Positions 8,875-17,331 of a DNA stretch of 64,000 bases are shown here, piece by piece. The position numbers and the translations under genes were made by a program. How positions within the stretch are numbered: position 1 is the stretch's first letter; each line of letters opens with the position of its first letter. The DNA is from Gemmatimonadota bacterium. Lineage in GTDB: Bacteria > Latescibacterota > UBA2968 > UBA8231. The notes under the pieces are model-generated. The model was not told the DNA's origin. It saw only the letters and a program-made list of their open reading frames with translations, and ran no database searches. The stretch covers positions 10,744 through 74,743 of the forward strand of contig VXOR01000020.1 in the NCBI GenBank assembly GCA_009840005.1. Direction: 5' to 3'.

Positions 8875-10427
8875 CACTTCCTCTCCAACAACAAAACCAC
8901 ATTCTCCGCAATACACCTCTCCAAGTCCCGTGCCTCCGTATTGAGCCGTTCCAATTCCTCGTTCTGCTCCTGCAATCGCTCATTAAAATCAAAATCCTCT
9001 TCCGCACGCTCAGCCACCCCCACATAGCGTCCCGGATTGAGACTCCATCCCTGCGCCTCAACTTCGCCAAGCGTCGCCACCTTACATAGCCCCGCCACAT
9101 CCGCGTATTGGCACTCATTGCCAAAATGCTCGCTCAATAAATGATCGCTGGCGTGCAAGTTTTCCGGCTGCTCGCCGCGATAGAGCCGAGCGATATTGGC
9201 CAAAAACTCAATTTGCGCTGGCGTCCAATCGCGATGAGCGCGGTCGATTTGCCGATAGATGTGCCGGGCGTCGATGAAAAGCACCTTGTCAGCGCGAGCC
9301 GTCTGCCGCTTGCCCTTGTCAAAAAACCACAGCGTACAAGGCAACGTCACTGTGTAAAAAAAGTTGGGGCCCACAGCCACCATCACATCCACCACCCGCG
9401 TCTCAATCAGCCGCTGGCGAATCTCCAGCTCCGAACTACGTGCATCCGACGCCGAATTCGCCATCACAAAACCCGCCCGCCCGGTGTCGGCCAACGCACT
9501 ATAAAAAAGCTGTATCCACAAATAATTCGCATTATCCGTGCGCGGCATACCAAACGGAAAACGTGGATCGTCCTTGAGCCGCTCCTTATCCACGCGATCC
9601 ACATTAAACGGCGGATTAGCCATCACAAAATCGAACCGGCCAACGGAATGGTGCAGATCCTCGTAGTAGGTGTTGCCCTGTCGGATGTCGCCAGCCAGCC
9701 CATGCACGGCGAGATTCATCTTGCCCAACCGAACCGTTTCAGCCACTCGCTCCTGGCCGAATATACTCAAATCGGCGCTCGGCTTTCCCTTGTGCTCCTC
9801 CACGAAATGTGCGCTCTGCACGAACATGCCAACCGACCCACAAGCCGGATCAAAAATGCGCCCATGAAACGGCTCGATGATGCCGACGATGAGTTGGACA
9901 ATGGCCGTCGGCGTGAAAAACTCGCCGCCCTTTTGCCCCTCGCTCATGGCGAAATGGCCGAGAAAATACTCGTAGATTTTGCCAAACGCGTCGCCCTCAA
10001 TGTCCATGGGAACCGAATTCATGGTCTTGAGCAATTCCTTGAGCAGCGCATTCTCAAAGCGATTGTAGGTCTTGGGCAAGACGCCCCTGAGATCGGGATT
10101 CTCCGCCTCAATGGCGTTCATCGCTGCATTGATCGCCGCGCCGATATTCTCCCCTTCAGGCAACCCAATCAACGCCGAAAACTGCGCCTCCTCGGGCAGG
10201 TACAGCACCCCCCGCGCCTGATAGTCCGCCGGGCCGATTCTCCGCCGCCGACTTCCCGTCTCCACCAGCTCTTGGGCCGCTTGTTGGAACTTGTGGTCCG
10301 CATACCGCAAAAACACCAGCCCTAATACTGGAACCGAGTACTCCGCAGACCTGAGCTTTGAGTTCGCCCGCAACTCGTCGGCCGCGTCCCACAGACGCGC
10401 TTCAATCGCTTTGCCATTTTGATTCAT
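8874..10427 (-). CDS. hsdM: Type I restriction-modification methylase subunit (HsdM)
   Basis: 517-residue N6-adenine methyltransferase subunit, which forms the M2S modification core with HsdS. It has the HsdM N-terminal helical domain ([11 protein letters not shown]...), SAM motif I in [11 protein letters not shown], and catalytic motif IV NPPF in [10 protein letters not shown]. The motif-I glycine after CGS is a valine (CGSVGM rather than CGSGGM), a mild change. ATG at 10427 follows a purine-rich AAGAAAGG. Its TGA overlaps the ATG of the hsdS fusion, implying translational coupling. First gene of the hsd operon. Confidence 0.95.
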   Translation of the reverse strand: MNQNGKAIEARLWDAADELRANSKLRSAEYSVPVLGLVFLRYADHKFQQAAQELVETGSRRRRIGPADYQARGVLYLPEEAQFSALIGLPEGENIGAAINAAMNAIEAENPDLRGVLPKTYNRFENALLKELLKTMNSVPMDIEGDAFGKIYEYFLGHFAMSEGQKGGEFFTPTAIVQLIVGIIEPFHGRIFDPACGSVGMFVQSAHFVEEHKGKPSADLSIFGQERVAETVRLGKMNLAVHGLAGDIRQGNTYYEDLHHSVGRFDFVMANPPFNVDRVDKERLKDDPRFPFGMPRTDNANYLWIQLFYSALADTGRAGFVMANSASDARSSELEIRQRLIETRVVDVMVAVGPNFFYTVTLPCTLWFFDKGKRQTARADKVLFIDARHIYRQIDRAHRDWTPAQIEFLANIARLYRGEQPENLHASDHLLSEHFGNECQYADVAGLCKVATLGEVEAQGWSLNPGRYVGVAERAEEDFDFNERLQEQNEELERLNTEARDLERCIAENVVLLLERK

Positions 10428-10449
10428 CTCGTGCCTTTCTTACCGCAGG

Positions 10450-10493
10450 ATGCGCTAGCCTGCTTTCGCTTGCGTCCCATCCACCTAGCGCAT
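10450..10493. promoter_or_regulatory. 9-bp perfect inverted repeat upstream of hsdM
   Basis: ATGCGCTAG (10450-10458) and CTAGCGCAT (10485-10493) are perfect inverted copies 26 bp apart in the 134-bp gap between folA and hsdM. They lie 23-66 bp upstream of the hsdM start, with an A/T-rich stretch on the far side. It could be an operator for the restriction operon, or an RNA hairpin ending the folA transcript, but it has no U-run. No controller protein gene is visible. Confidence 0.4.
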
Positions 10494-10561
10494 AAAAATA
10501 AAATACTCACCGACATAACGCATACCGCCGAGGCCATTTCCTACAATGCGGGAAGGCATCC

Positions 10562-11038
10562 TCAGCGGCGGCAATACGTCGCAAAGACCAACTCGCCTTC
10601 GCATCGCCTTCCCACCACCTCCCATTCACCTTCGTCCCACTCTGGAAAGTACGCGTCGCCCTCGACTTCGATGGGCAGATGTGTCAGGATCATTTCGTCA
10701 GCCAAGGGCAGGGCCTGCTCATAGACTTGGGCACCCCCGAGCACAAAGAGTTTTTCGCTGCCGTGGGCGCAGGCGCGCTGCAAAACCTCGGCCAAGCTCG
10801 CGCAGACAACCACGCCCTCGGCCACCGCGTAGGCCGGATTGCGGGTGAGGACGAGATTGAGGCGCCGAGGCAAAGGGCGCGTCTGAAAAGTCTCGTAGGT
10901 CTTGCGGCCGGCCACGACCGCGTGGCCCCGGGTGACGCGGCGAAAGTGCTTCATGTCGGCCGGATAGTGCCACGGGATGGCGTTGTCGCGACCGATGACT
11001 TTATTCTTGCTCAGGGCGGCGATGATGATGGTTTTCAT
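10562..11038 (-). CDS. folA: Dihydrofolate reductase
   Basis: 158 residues, the usual size. Reduces dihydrofolate to tetrahydrofolate with NADPH. Motifs present: start MKTIIIAALSKNKVIGRDNAIPWHYPADMKHF, with the substrate-binding W and acidic residue after it (PADM), GRKTYET for NADPH, and LGGAQVYEQALPLADEMILT. The ATG at 11038 overlaps the mlaF stop (ATGA), so it is translated from the end of the lipid-transport operon. No thymidylate synthase gene is next to it, which is a little unusual. Confidence 0.95.
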   Translation of the reverse strand: MKTIIIAALSKNKVIGRDNAIPWHYPADMKHFRRVTRGHAVVAGRKTYETFQTRPLPRRLNLVLTRNPAYAVAEGVVVCASLAEVLQRACAHGSEKLFVLGGAQVYEQALPLADEMILTHLPIEVEGDAYFPEWDEGEWEVVGRRCEGELVFATYCRR

Positions 11039-11781
11039 GCGGACGAATCGGACGGATAAAAGAAAGAGCGGACGACCGGATGCTCCGTGCGCTTGGCCTC
11101 TACTACCGTGCCGGTAAATGCCACTTGGCCTTGGTCCAGCATGATGAGGCGACCGTCGAGCCGCTCGATGCTGAGTAACTCGTGAGTAATAATGGCGATA
11201 GTGATGCCCAACTCGCGGTTGAGCGCGAGGAGCAGCGCGTCGATCTCGGCTGCGGTGACCGGATCGAGGCCCGCGCCCGGCTCGTCGCAGAAGAGAATCT
11301 CCGGATCCATGACCATAGCCCGCGCCAGAGCGGCGCGTTTGCGCATCCCGCCCGACAGCTCGCCAGGAAAGTGCTCGCCGGCGTGCCCTAAGCCCACCGA
11401 GGCAAGGCGGGTGCGCGCGATCTCCCCAATCAAGGATCGCTCTAGGTCCGTGTGCATTTCCAAGGGCAGGGCCACGTTTTGCTCAACCGTCAACGAGTTG
11501 AGCAGTGCGCCGTACTGGAACATCACGCCCAGCCGCTGGCGCAGGGCCGCCAACTCCTCCTCGCCGAGGACCGTCGCATCTTGGCCGAGGACTTCAACGC
11601 GGCCCGAAGCGGGTTGCACCAAGCCGATGATCGCCTTGAGCAACGTACTCTTGCCGCAGCCGCTACCGCCGAGCACGACGGCGATTTCCCCTTCTTCTAC
11701 ATGCGCGTCAATCCCGCGCAGAACGACCGTCTCGCCATAGGACACGCAGAGGTCTTGGATGTCGATAACGCGAGTTACCAT
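11035..11781 (-). CDS. mlaF: MlaF-type ABC transporter ATPase
   Basis: About 248 residues, cytoplasmic ATPase of an MCE/Mla phospholipid transporter. Walker A is GGSGCGKS, the signature is LSGGMRKRAALARA with the MlaF-specific G-M-R-K-R form, Walker B is ILFCDEPGAGLDP, and the H-loop is ITHEL. A longer frame runs upstream inside mlaE, but the ATG at 11781 (MVTRVIDIQDL) overlaps the mlaE stop and fits the family. It drives lipid movement together with the MlaE permease and the MlaD protein of this operon. Confidence 0.93.
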   Translation of the reverse strand: MVTRVIDIQDLCVSYGETVVLRGIDAHVEEGEIAVVLGGSGCGKSTLLKAIIGLVQPASGRVEVLGQDATVLGEEELAALRQRLGVMFQYGALLNSLTVEQNVALPLEMHTDLERSLIGEIARTRLASVGLGHAGEHFPGELSGGMRKRAALARAMVMDPEILFCDEPGAGLDPVTAAEIDALLLALNRELGITIAIITHELLSIERLDGRLIMLDQGQVAFTGTVVEAKRTEHPVVRSFFYPSDSSA

Positions 11782-12869
11782 TTGAGATAAAAGACAATGC
11801 CCCAGAAGGCGTCGAGGACAATGATGCCAAACAGCGACGACACGACCGCGGAAGTAGTAGCCCGGCCAACGCCCTCGGCCCCGCCGCTGAAATTGAGGCC
11901 ATGGTGCACCGAGATGATCGTGATAAGCCACGCAAAGGACGCGCTTTTGACCAGCCCGGTGAGCAAATCCTTGAGGAAGAGCGACGATGCGACTTGGTTG
12001 AGAAACACCGTAGCCGGGATGTCCAGCGACACCAAACCGATAAAGGTGCCGCCGAGGATGCCAACGAAATTGGCCATGACCGTCAAAAGCGGCATGCAGA
12101 CGATCATGGCCCACAGCTTGGGCACCACCACAAAGCGCAGCGGGTCGATCCCCATAGTCTGTAGGGCATCCAATTCCTCGGTGAACTTCATGGTGGCGAC
12201 CTCTGCGGCAATGGCCGACCCGGAGCGGCCAGACACCATGATTGCGGTCATCAGTGGCCCCAACTCGCGCGTCAGCCCAATGCCCAGCAGATTGGCGACG
12301 AAAATATCGGCCCCGAACTGGCGGAGCTGGGCCGCGGACTGGAGAGCCGACACCGCGCCGACGAGAAAGAGAATCAGCCCAACGATCTGTAGGGCTTGTG
12401 CGCCAATGGCGTACGCTTGCTCGCCAAAGCTGCCCCGGCGAATCTGCTCGCGGCGGAACAAGGCGCTAACCGAGAAAACGCTCAGGTCGGCCATCAGGTA
12501 GAGAAAACCGGCAGTGCGGATGCCCCAAGCGCGGACCCACGCGCCGAGGCGTTCAAGAGCGACGCGGGGCGGGGCGGACGGGGCGGGCGGTGGCGCGGGC
12601 GGGGCAAAGTCAAAAACAGGCTGCAAATGGGCAGGTAGCCCGTCGAGGCGAAGTTCCTTGTCCACGGAGCGGGCAAGAGCGGGCAAGCCGCGCAGGAAGA
12701 CGGCCGCCGCAGTGTCGAGGTGTTCGACTTGGCGCAAATCGGCGCGGAGGGCGGAGCGCGGGTGTGCGGCGATGAGACTGCGCGCTTGGGGGACGAGTGC
12801 GCCGATGGTGTGCGCCGAAAGTGCGCCCCCGAGCGCGATCCCCAAGTCGTCGGGCTGCACCCAAGTCAT
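11775..12869 (-). CDS. mlaE: STAS domain - MlaE permease fusion
   Basis: 364 residues. Residues 1 to about 90 form a STAS-like domain (RADLRQVEHLDTAAAVFLRGL), the role MlaB plays as a separate protein in E. coli. A proline-rich linker (APPAPPPAPSAPP) follows, then the MlaE/YrbE permease with five to six membrane segments. Family hallmarks are LTRELGPLMTAIMVSGRSGSA, EELDALQTMGIDPLRF and the C-terminal GLNFSGGAEGVGRATTSAVV. ATG at 12869 overlaps the stop of the outer-membrane protein gene. Fusion of MlaB to MlaE is known in other phyla. Confidence 0.92.
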   Translation of the reverse strand: MTWVQPDDLGIALGGALSAHTIGALVPQARSLIAAHPRSALRADLRQVEHLDTAAAVFLRGLPALARSVDKELRLDGLPAHLQPVFDFAPPAPPPAPSAPPRVALERLGAWVRAWGIRTAGFLYLMADLSVFSVSALFRREQIRRGSFGEQAYAIGAQALQIVGLILFLVGAVSALQSAAQLRQFGADIFVANLLGIGLTRELGPLMTAIMVSGRSGSAIAAEVATMKFTEELDALQTMGIDPLRFVVVPKLWAMIVCMPLLTVMANFVGILGGTFIGLVSLDIPATVFLNQVASSLFLKDLLTGLVKSASFAWLITIISVHHGLNFSGGAEGVGRATTSAVVSSLFGIIVLDAFWGIVFYLKW

Positions 12870-14371
12870 AGCAAATAGTTGAGGCGCAGCAGAACCTGTT
12901 GCTCAGATTGCAGCCGCCGAATCGCCTGCTCGCGTTTGAAATCGAAGACGACGACTAGGCTAACGAAGCGACTAAGCGGCAAGCGCAAGCGGTTTTCCCA
13001 ATTAAATTCCCAAGTATCGGTGGTCGTCTCCGGGATGAGGATGTCAAACTCCGAGTCCAAGCTCGGCAAGCGCGAAAACCGCGACCGCAGAAGCAACACC
13101 GCCTCCAAGCCGGTAGTGGCCGTGTCCTGCAACTTGCGGGCGACGGTGCGGGAGGAGTTTAGGTCATAGGTATCGGTAACATAGTGTTGACGCGCCCCAA
13201 AACCAACGCGCATGTCGAGGTTCAGGGAAAAGCTGCTGATGACTTGAGCGTTGATGCCGATTCCTTGGCGCAGATCGAGGGGGCTGAAGGGCGGAGAGAG
13301 CGTAAATTCGCCAATGCCCATCATGGACTCGATCTGGTCGCCGTCGCGGATTAGAAGATTATGCGGCTGATCGAAGTGGTCCTCGGTGGCGAATAGCTTG
13401 GTGTTAAACACCCCGCGCAAATAGGGGCCGAGCCGCTTGGAAAGCCGGTAGATATACGTAGCGCGGACCTCGAATTTGTCGATAGACTTGCGGAAATCGC
13501 CGCCCTCCTCGCGGGTGAAGCCTTCCTCAAAGTCCAGCCACAGATTGGCGTAATGGCGGTCCGTGTTATAGACGCTACTGCCGATGATCTCAGCGGAAAT
13601 CAAAAGGACCGAGCGATCTGCGCCGGTGGTGTTCTGCGAAGTAGAAAGCCGGGGCGAACCACTCAGTTGCAGGGAAGTCTTCCAGCGCGAGTCCACTACC
13701 TGAGTGAGGAGGCCATATTGAGCCGGAGGGTAGAAGCCGATGAAGGTACCGTCCTTGGTGTCCACTACTAGGTTGCGCTGGACCAACTCGCCCGGCTCCA
13801 AGCGGACGCTAAACTTGCGGGTAGTTGATATGTTGTCGCCGAGTCGCACTACCGAGTAAACGCCTGGGGGCAGGAGCCAAGTTTTGACCGCCTCGCCTCG
13901 CTCCTCCTCAACACCGAAACCGAGGCCGTAGTTTTCCTGTGAGGACTCCCGGTATAGTTCATAGGATTCGTTGATCGACGTGCGGTTCTCAGACATGACG
14001 TTGATGACCAGTCCAGCCCAGAAGGGCTTTACTAGCGTCGTCATACCCTCTTGGACTGGCACAGTGCGGACTGTCATCTGGAGGTCCGTGCCCGAGCCGA
14101 CCAGTAATTTGTAGCTGCCGGGCGAGAGCAACACGCCAGTGCCGGGGGCGGCTTCGCGGATGGGTTTGTCGCCCTGTAAGACGAGAAAGCTCGGCTCGTT
14201 GAGGGAGCCGGTCATCGTCGGCACGAACAGAAAGCCCTTGCCTTGGGGAATTAGAGTTGGATCCTGTTCGAGTTGGCCGCGCCCGGGTGGAGTAAACCAA
14301 GTGTAACTGTTGCCCAAGGCTGAACCAGCTAATAACGACAGGGCGATCAGGATGTAGATCAGCTTGTACAT
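12866..14371 (-). CDS. Predicted outer-membrane beta-barrel protein in Mla operon
   Basis: About 501 residues. MYKLIYILIALSLLAGSALG is a clear signal peptide, so I use the ATG at 14371 rather than far upstream codons of the same frame. The first half, about residues 25-260, is beta-rich and looks periplasmic. The second half shows alternating polar/hydrophobic strands (YANLWLDFEEGF, FEVRATYIYRLS, INAQVISSFSLNLDMRVGFG) and ends in NYLL, compatible with an outer-membrane barrel. Sitting between the transport lipoprotein and MlaE, it could be the outer-membrane partner of this lipid transporter. No precise family recognised. Confidence 0.65.
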   Translation of the reverse strand: MYKLIYILIALSLLAGSALGNSYTWFTPPGRGQLEQDPTLIPQGKGFLFVPTMTGSLNEPSFLVLQGDKPIREAAPGTGVLLSPGSYKLLVGSGTDLQMTVRTVPVQEGMTTLVKPFWAGLVINVMSENRTSINESYELYRESSQENYGLGFGVEEERGEAVKTWLLPPGVYSVVRLGDNISTTRKFSVRLEPGELVQRNLVVDTKDGTFIGFYPPAQYGLLTQVVDSRWKTSLQLSGSPRLSTSQNTTGADRSVLLISAEIIGSSVYNTDRHYANLWLDFEEGFTREEGGDFRKSIDKFEVRATYIYRLSKRLGPYLRGVFNTKLFATEDHFDQPHNLLIRDGDQIESMMGIGEFTLSPPFSPLDLRQGIGINAQVISSFSLNLDMRVGFGARQHYVTDTYDLNSSRTVARKLQDTATTGLEAVLLLRSRFSRLPSLDSEFDILIPETTTDTWEFNWENRLRLPLSRFVSLVVVFDFKREQAIRRLQSEQQVLLRLNYLL

Positions 14372-14379
14372 GCCAAGTC

Positions 14380-15138
14380 CTAAGGGGCCAGTTTTCCCGG
14401 TATGAGTTCGTAGTGATCGGCTTCGGTTTGCAGCACCGTATCTAGGGACGCTGGGGCCGTTTCTCCGTTGGACGCGACAGGAGCGGGACGCTGCTTGTTG
14501 CTGAACTTGAAGTCGATCTCCCCGATCGCCTTTTGCATCCGCTGGCCCAAAATTTCGCTCAACGCGGCCACCGTGCGTATCATGGCCGGGGAGAACACTC
14601 GTTTCTCCTCGTCGAAATCGTCCTGCCATATAACCTTGCCATCGTCCTGCCTTACCAGTTCCATCGTCATAACGAGATGAGCTGCCCACAGGTCGCCGCT
14701 GTCGAACCGCTCGATGGCTTTCATCGAACCGCTGAGCACGTAATCCGGGCGGTGCTCAAAAAAATCGCGATCCCCGCCGACATAGGTAAACAGGTCGGCT
14801 TGGCGCAAGTACTGCTTGACTGCATCGGTAATCATGTCGCTGGGGCGCTCCATCCAGTAGTGGAGGTTGTCGCGCTGCAGTTCGTACTGATCGCGGCGGC
14901 GGATGATGTTGGTGCGGTCATACGCACGCGGCACTTCAAAGCCTTTGACTTCCAAGCGGAAAGGATACGGCCGCTCGGAATTTTCCACGCTACTGCGCAA
15001 GGGTTCGATATGCAGCTTAAAATAGCGCCGTTGCGGCAACTTGGTGTCGCCGCCTAGCAGTTGGGCACAGCCGGATAGAACGGCCGCCAAGACGAGGGCT
15101 TGGCCGCAGCGGCGCACGCGGCTATTGGGCCTCACCAC
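14380..15138 (-). CDS. ABC transport auxiliary lipoprotein (PqiC/ABC_trans_aux-like)
   Basis: 252 residues. Hydrophobic signal ending LSGC (lipobox, cysteine near residue 24). The body resembles the auxiliary lipoproteins that accompany MCE transporters (PqiC type), with features such as RYFKLHIEPL, a central DYVLSGSMKAIERFDSGD and KVIWQDDFDEEK. GTG at 15138 overlaps the mlaD stop by 17 bp. Likely anchored in the outer membrane, receiving lipid or stabilising the bridge; that role is inferred from family and context. Confidence 0.75.
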   Translation of the reverse strand: MVRPNSRVRRCGQALVLAAVLSGCAQLLGGDTKLPQRRYFKLHIEPLRSSVENSERPYPFRLEVKGFEVPRAYDRTNIIRRRDQYELQRDNLHYWMERPSDMITDAVKQYLRQADLFTYVGGDRDFFEHRPDYVLSGSMKAIERFDSGDLWAAHLVMTMELVRQDDGKVIWQDDFDEEKRVFSPAMIRTVAALSEILGQRMQKAIGEIDFKFSNKQRPAPVASNGETAPASLDTVLQTEADHYELIPGKLAP

Positions 15139-16099
15139 TGCGACCTCGGATCAGTACCGCGGGATTCTCGCGGATTAGTTCGGTGGTTTCGCGGATATTC
15201 TGCAACGTTTCCTCCAGTTCTCGTATAGCTCGCAGGAGATTCTGGCGGCTGGCCCCTACAGTCTGGTCAATGCCTACAAAAGTCTGATCGACGTGGCTTA
15301 TCAAGGTGTCCATCCGCGCGACGAGCAGGGGAATCGGGCCGTCCATTTGCTCGCGCCACTTGTGCATCGCTACATGCATGTCGTCAACCGTCTGTTGTAG
15401 CTTCGTGCTCATGAGCAAGACGTGCAGGGAATCGGTCGTCATCGCCACCGTCGCACTAGCTTGAGCGAGCGAGCGACTGGCGACAACCATATTGGCCGCG
15501 GTCTCGTCCAATGCGGCGCGGTTGTCCTCAACCAACGCATTGGCCGCAGTCAGCAGATTGGCCGCGTTGTTCAGCAGTTCGTTGAAGGTACGCTGGTTTT
15601 CGCTGCTGAGCAGCGCGTTTAGGTTGTCAATGGTTTGTTCAACCTTGGCGCTGAGCACTTCGGCGCGTTCTTGCATACTGCTAAAAAAGGTCTCGCCCGC
15701 GACAATGGCGGATCCCGGCGGGAGGACTGAGGCATCGTCGCTGCCCCCGAAAAGCTCGATGTACTTCAGGCCAGTGATCCCGAGCGAGGCCATGCGCGCC
15801 TGCGTGTCGGTGCGGATGGCATTTTCGGCCAGCCGCCGCTCGACCGAAATCTCAATTACCACGGTGGCGAGATTATCCTGCGCGATCGCAATGTCCTCGA
15901 CGCGGCCAATGCTAAAGCCCAAGTACTTGACGTCCGCGCCTTTGTTGAGGCCGCTGACGGGCGAGTTGGACTCGATGTAATAGATATCGCGCTGGCGCAG
16001 GAGATGACTGCCGGCGACGACGATGAAAAAGAGCGCGAGGACGGCGAGCGAAACCAAGAAGAAGATGCCGAGGCGTATTTGCTGTGCTCGGGTAGCCAT
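15122..16099 (-). CDS. mlaD: MlaD-type MCE-domain protein
   Basis: 325 residues. One N-terminal membrane anchor (LGIFFLVSLAVLALFFIVV), then a single MCE domain about residues 40-120 (SPVSGLNKGADVKYLGFSIGRVEDI, RMASLGITGLKYIELFGG). A long helical or coiled-coil C-terminus follows, typical of MlaD homologues that form hexameric rings carrying phospholipid across the periplasm. It starts 50 bp after the lipid kinase stop and is the first MCE gene of the operon. Confidence 0.92.
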   Translation of the reverse strand: MATRAQQIRLGIFFLVSLAVLALFFIVVAGSHLLRQRDIYYIESNSPVSGLNKGADVKYLGFSIGRVEDIAIAQDNLATVVIEISVERRLAENAIRTDTQARMASLGITGLKYIELFGGSDDASVLPPGSAIVAGETFFSSMQERAEVLSAKVEQTIDNLNALLSSENQRTFNELLNNAANLLTAANALVEDNRAALDETAANMVVASRSLAQASATVAMTTDSLHVLLMSTKLQQTVDDMHVAMHKWREQMDGPIPLLVARMDTLISHVDQTFVGIDQTVGASRQNLLRAIRELEETLQNIRETTELIRENPAVLIRGRSGEAQ

Positions 16100-16149
16100 A
16101 AGACGTTGTGGAATAAGTCGCGATTGAAATGCCGCCCTTTAGGGCAATA

Positions 16150-17055
16150 TCAACAACGCACCCCCTGCGAGCAAGAACTCGGCACCACCACCCGCAACGC
16201 GGCCGGGCTAATTTCCAGCACGAGCGGCGTCTGGTCTAAATAGTCGCCGTCCGCATATACGCGGTGCGGCGCGTCGGTGTGTAGCGCTAGGCGGGCCGTG
16301 CGCTCGACGCGCACGGCTGGATGGCGGACGTGTGTTCGCCAAAAGAGGCGAATCATCAGCGGCAGAATCGCCCGCCGAGACACCGCATCGACTACTACCA
16401 CGTCAAAGAGACCATCGCCGAGGTCGGCATCTGGGGCAACGCGCAAATCGCCTCCATAGTTCCGCGCATTGGCCGTAGATACTAGCAGTACCTCTTGCTC
16501 AATCTCCCCGAAGTCGCCGCAGAGGCGAACCCGGATCGGCTGGTAACTAACGACGTGCCGCAATGCTTCCCAAATATAGCGCGGCCGCCCAGACAGCGGC
16601 CCTTGGGCGCTTTCCATGCGGCGGTTGACTTCGGCGTCAAAACCAAAGGCGGCGATTGTGGCGAAGAAGCGGTCGCCAGCCCGGCCCAAGTCTATGGCGC
16701 GCACCTCGCCACAGAGCAGATTGTCGATGGCCGCTTCCACGCGGAGCGGCACATCGAGGGCGCGGGCCAAATCGTTGCACGTACCGCAGGGCAGCAGCGC
16801 CAAGGCCGTGCGCGAACCCGCGAGGGGCGCGAGCGTCTCGCCAATGGTGCCGTCGCCGCCGCAGACCACGAGCCGCTCAGCACCCTCGGCCACGGCCTGC
16901 TGCGCCAGTTCGGTTGCGTGACCCTTGGCCCGCGTATAGCGCAACTCGACCGCTTGCCCGGCGGCTTGTATAGCCAAAGCGGCTTGCTCGGCGACGCTGC
17001 GGGCGCGGGCGTTGCCCGCCGTTGGATTGGCTATTAAGACCCAGTGTTTGGCCAT
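16150..17055 (-). CDS. Diacylglycerol/lipid kinase (YegS/DgkB family)
   Basis: 301 residues. N-terminal DAGK catalytic domain with NPTAGN (residues 9-14), the nucleotide-binding loop VVCGGDGTI, and LPCGTCNDLARAL. The C-terminal beta domain ends in RVYADGDYLDQTPLVLEI, typical of YegS/DgkB. It phosphorylates diacylglycerol or a related lipid with ATP at the inner membrane face. It precedes the MCE operon in the same direction, consistent with a lipid-metabolism cluster. The exact lipid is unknown. Confidence 0.88.
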   Translation of the reverse strand: MAKHWVLIANPTAGNARARSVAEQAALAIQAAGQAVELRYTRAKGHATELAQQAVAEGAERLVVCGGDGTIGETLAPLAGSRTALALLPCGTCNDLARALDVPLRVEAAIDNLLCGEVRAIDLGRAGDRFFATIAAFGFDAEVNRRMESAQGPLSGRPRYIWEALRHVVSYQPIRVRLCGDFGEIEQEVLLVSTANARNYGGDLRVAPDADLGDGLFDVVVVDAVSRRAILPLMIRLFWRTHVRHPAVRVERTARLALHTDAPHRVYADGDYLDQTPLVLEISPAALRVVVPSSCSQGVRC

Positions 17056-17119
17056 AGCTTGGGTTGTCCCATCAGCGGCCCTGCGCGTAGATTAATTGTA
17101 CAAAAGATAACATCAAAAC

Positions 17120-17266
17120 ATGGCCAAGCGAAAACGAAACATCGATTGGGCCGACCAGCGCCGCGAACTGGAAAAACAGGTCGAGCACCCCTATATCACC
17201 AAGCAAGGGCTAGACCGAAATCGGCGCGACAGCAAGGGCCGCGATCCCAAGCGTCCAAGGCAGTGA
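17120..17266 (+). CDS. Small basic hypothetical protein (48 aa)
   Basis: A short frame, ATG at 17120 to TGA at 17266, encodes a very basic peptide (MAKRKRNIDWADQRRELEKQ...) ending in KGRDPKRPRQ. It fills most of the 276-bp gap between two divergent genes. No strong ribosome binding site is seen (upstream is A-rich). The composition recalls small nucleic-acid-binding proteins, but I do not recognise a family; it may be chance. Confidence 0.35.
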   Translation: MAKRKRNIDWADQRRELEKQVEHPYITKQGLDRNRRDSKGRDPKRPRQ

Positions 17267-17331
17267 GCCTCCTTGTGGCAGGGCATCCCGCCTTCTATAT
17301 TACAGCGTTTCGCGCCCTGTCCTGACACGGG

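Noticed and set aside
9141..10325. 394-codon plus-strand frame opposite hsdM
   Set aside because: It is the antisense shadow of hsdM; it has no ribosome site and its composition mirrors hsdM codon structure.
6907..10427. Restriction operon as a mobile unit with flanking repeats like the other cargo
   Set aside because: I compared the aminotransferase side with the 10428-10561 gap and found no duplicated sequence, so there is no sign of the same insertion mode.
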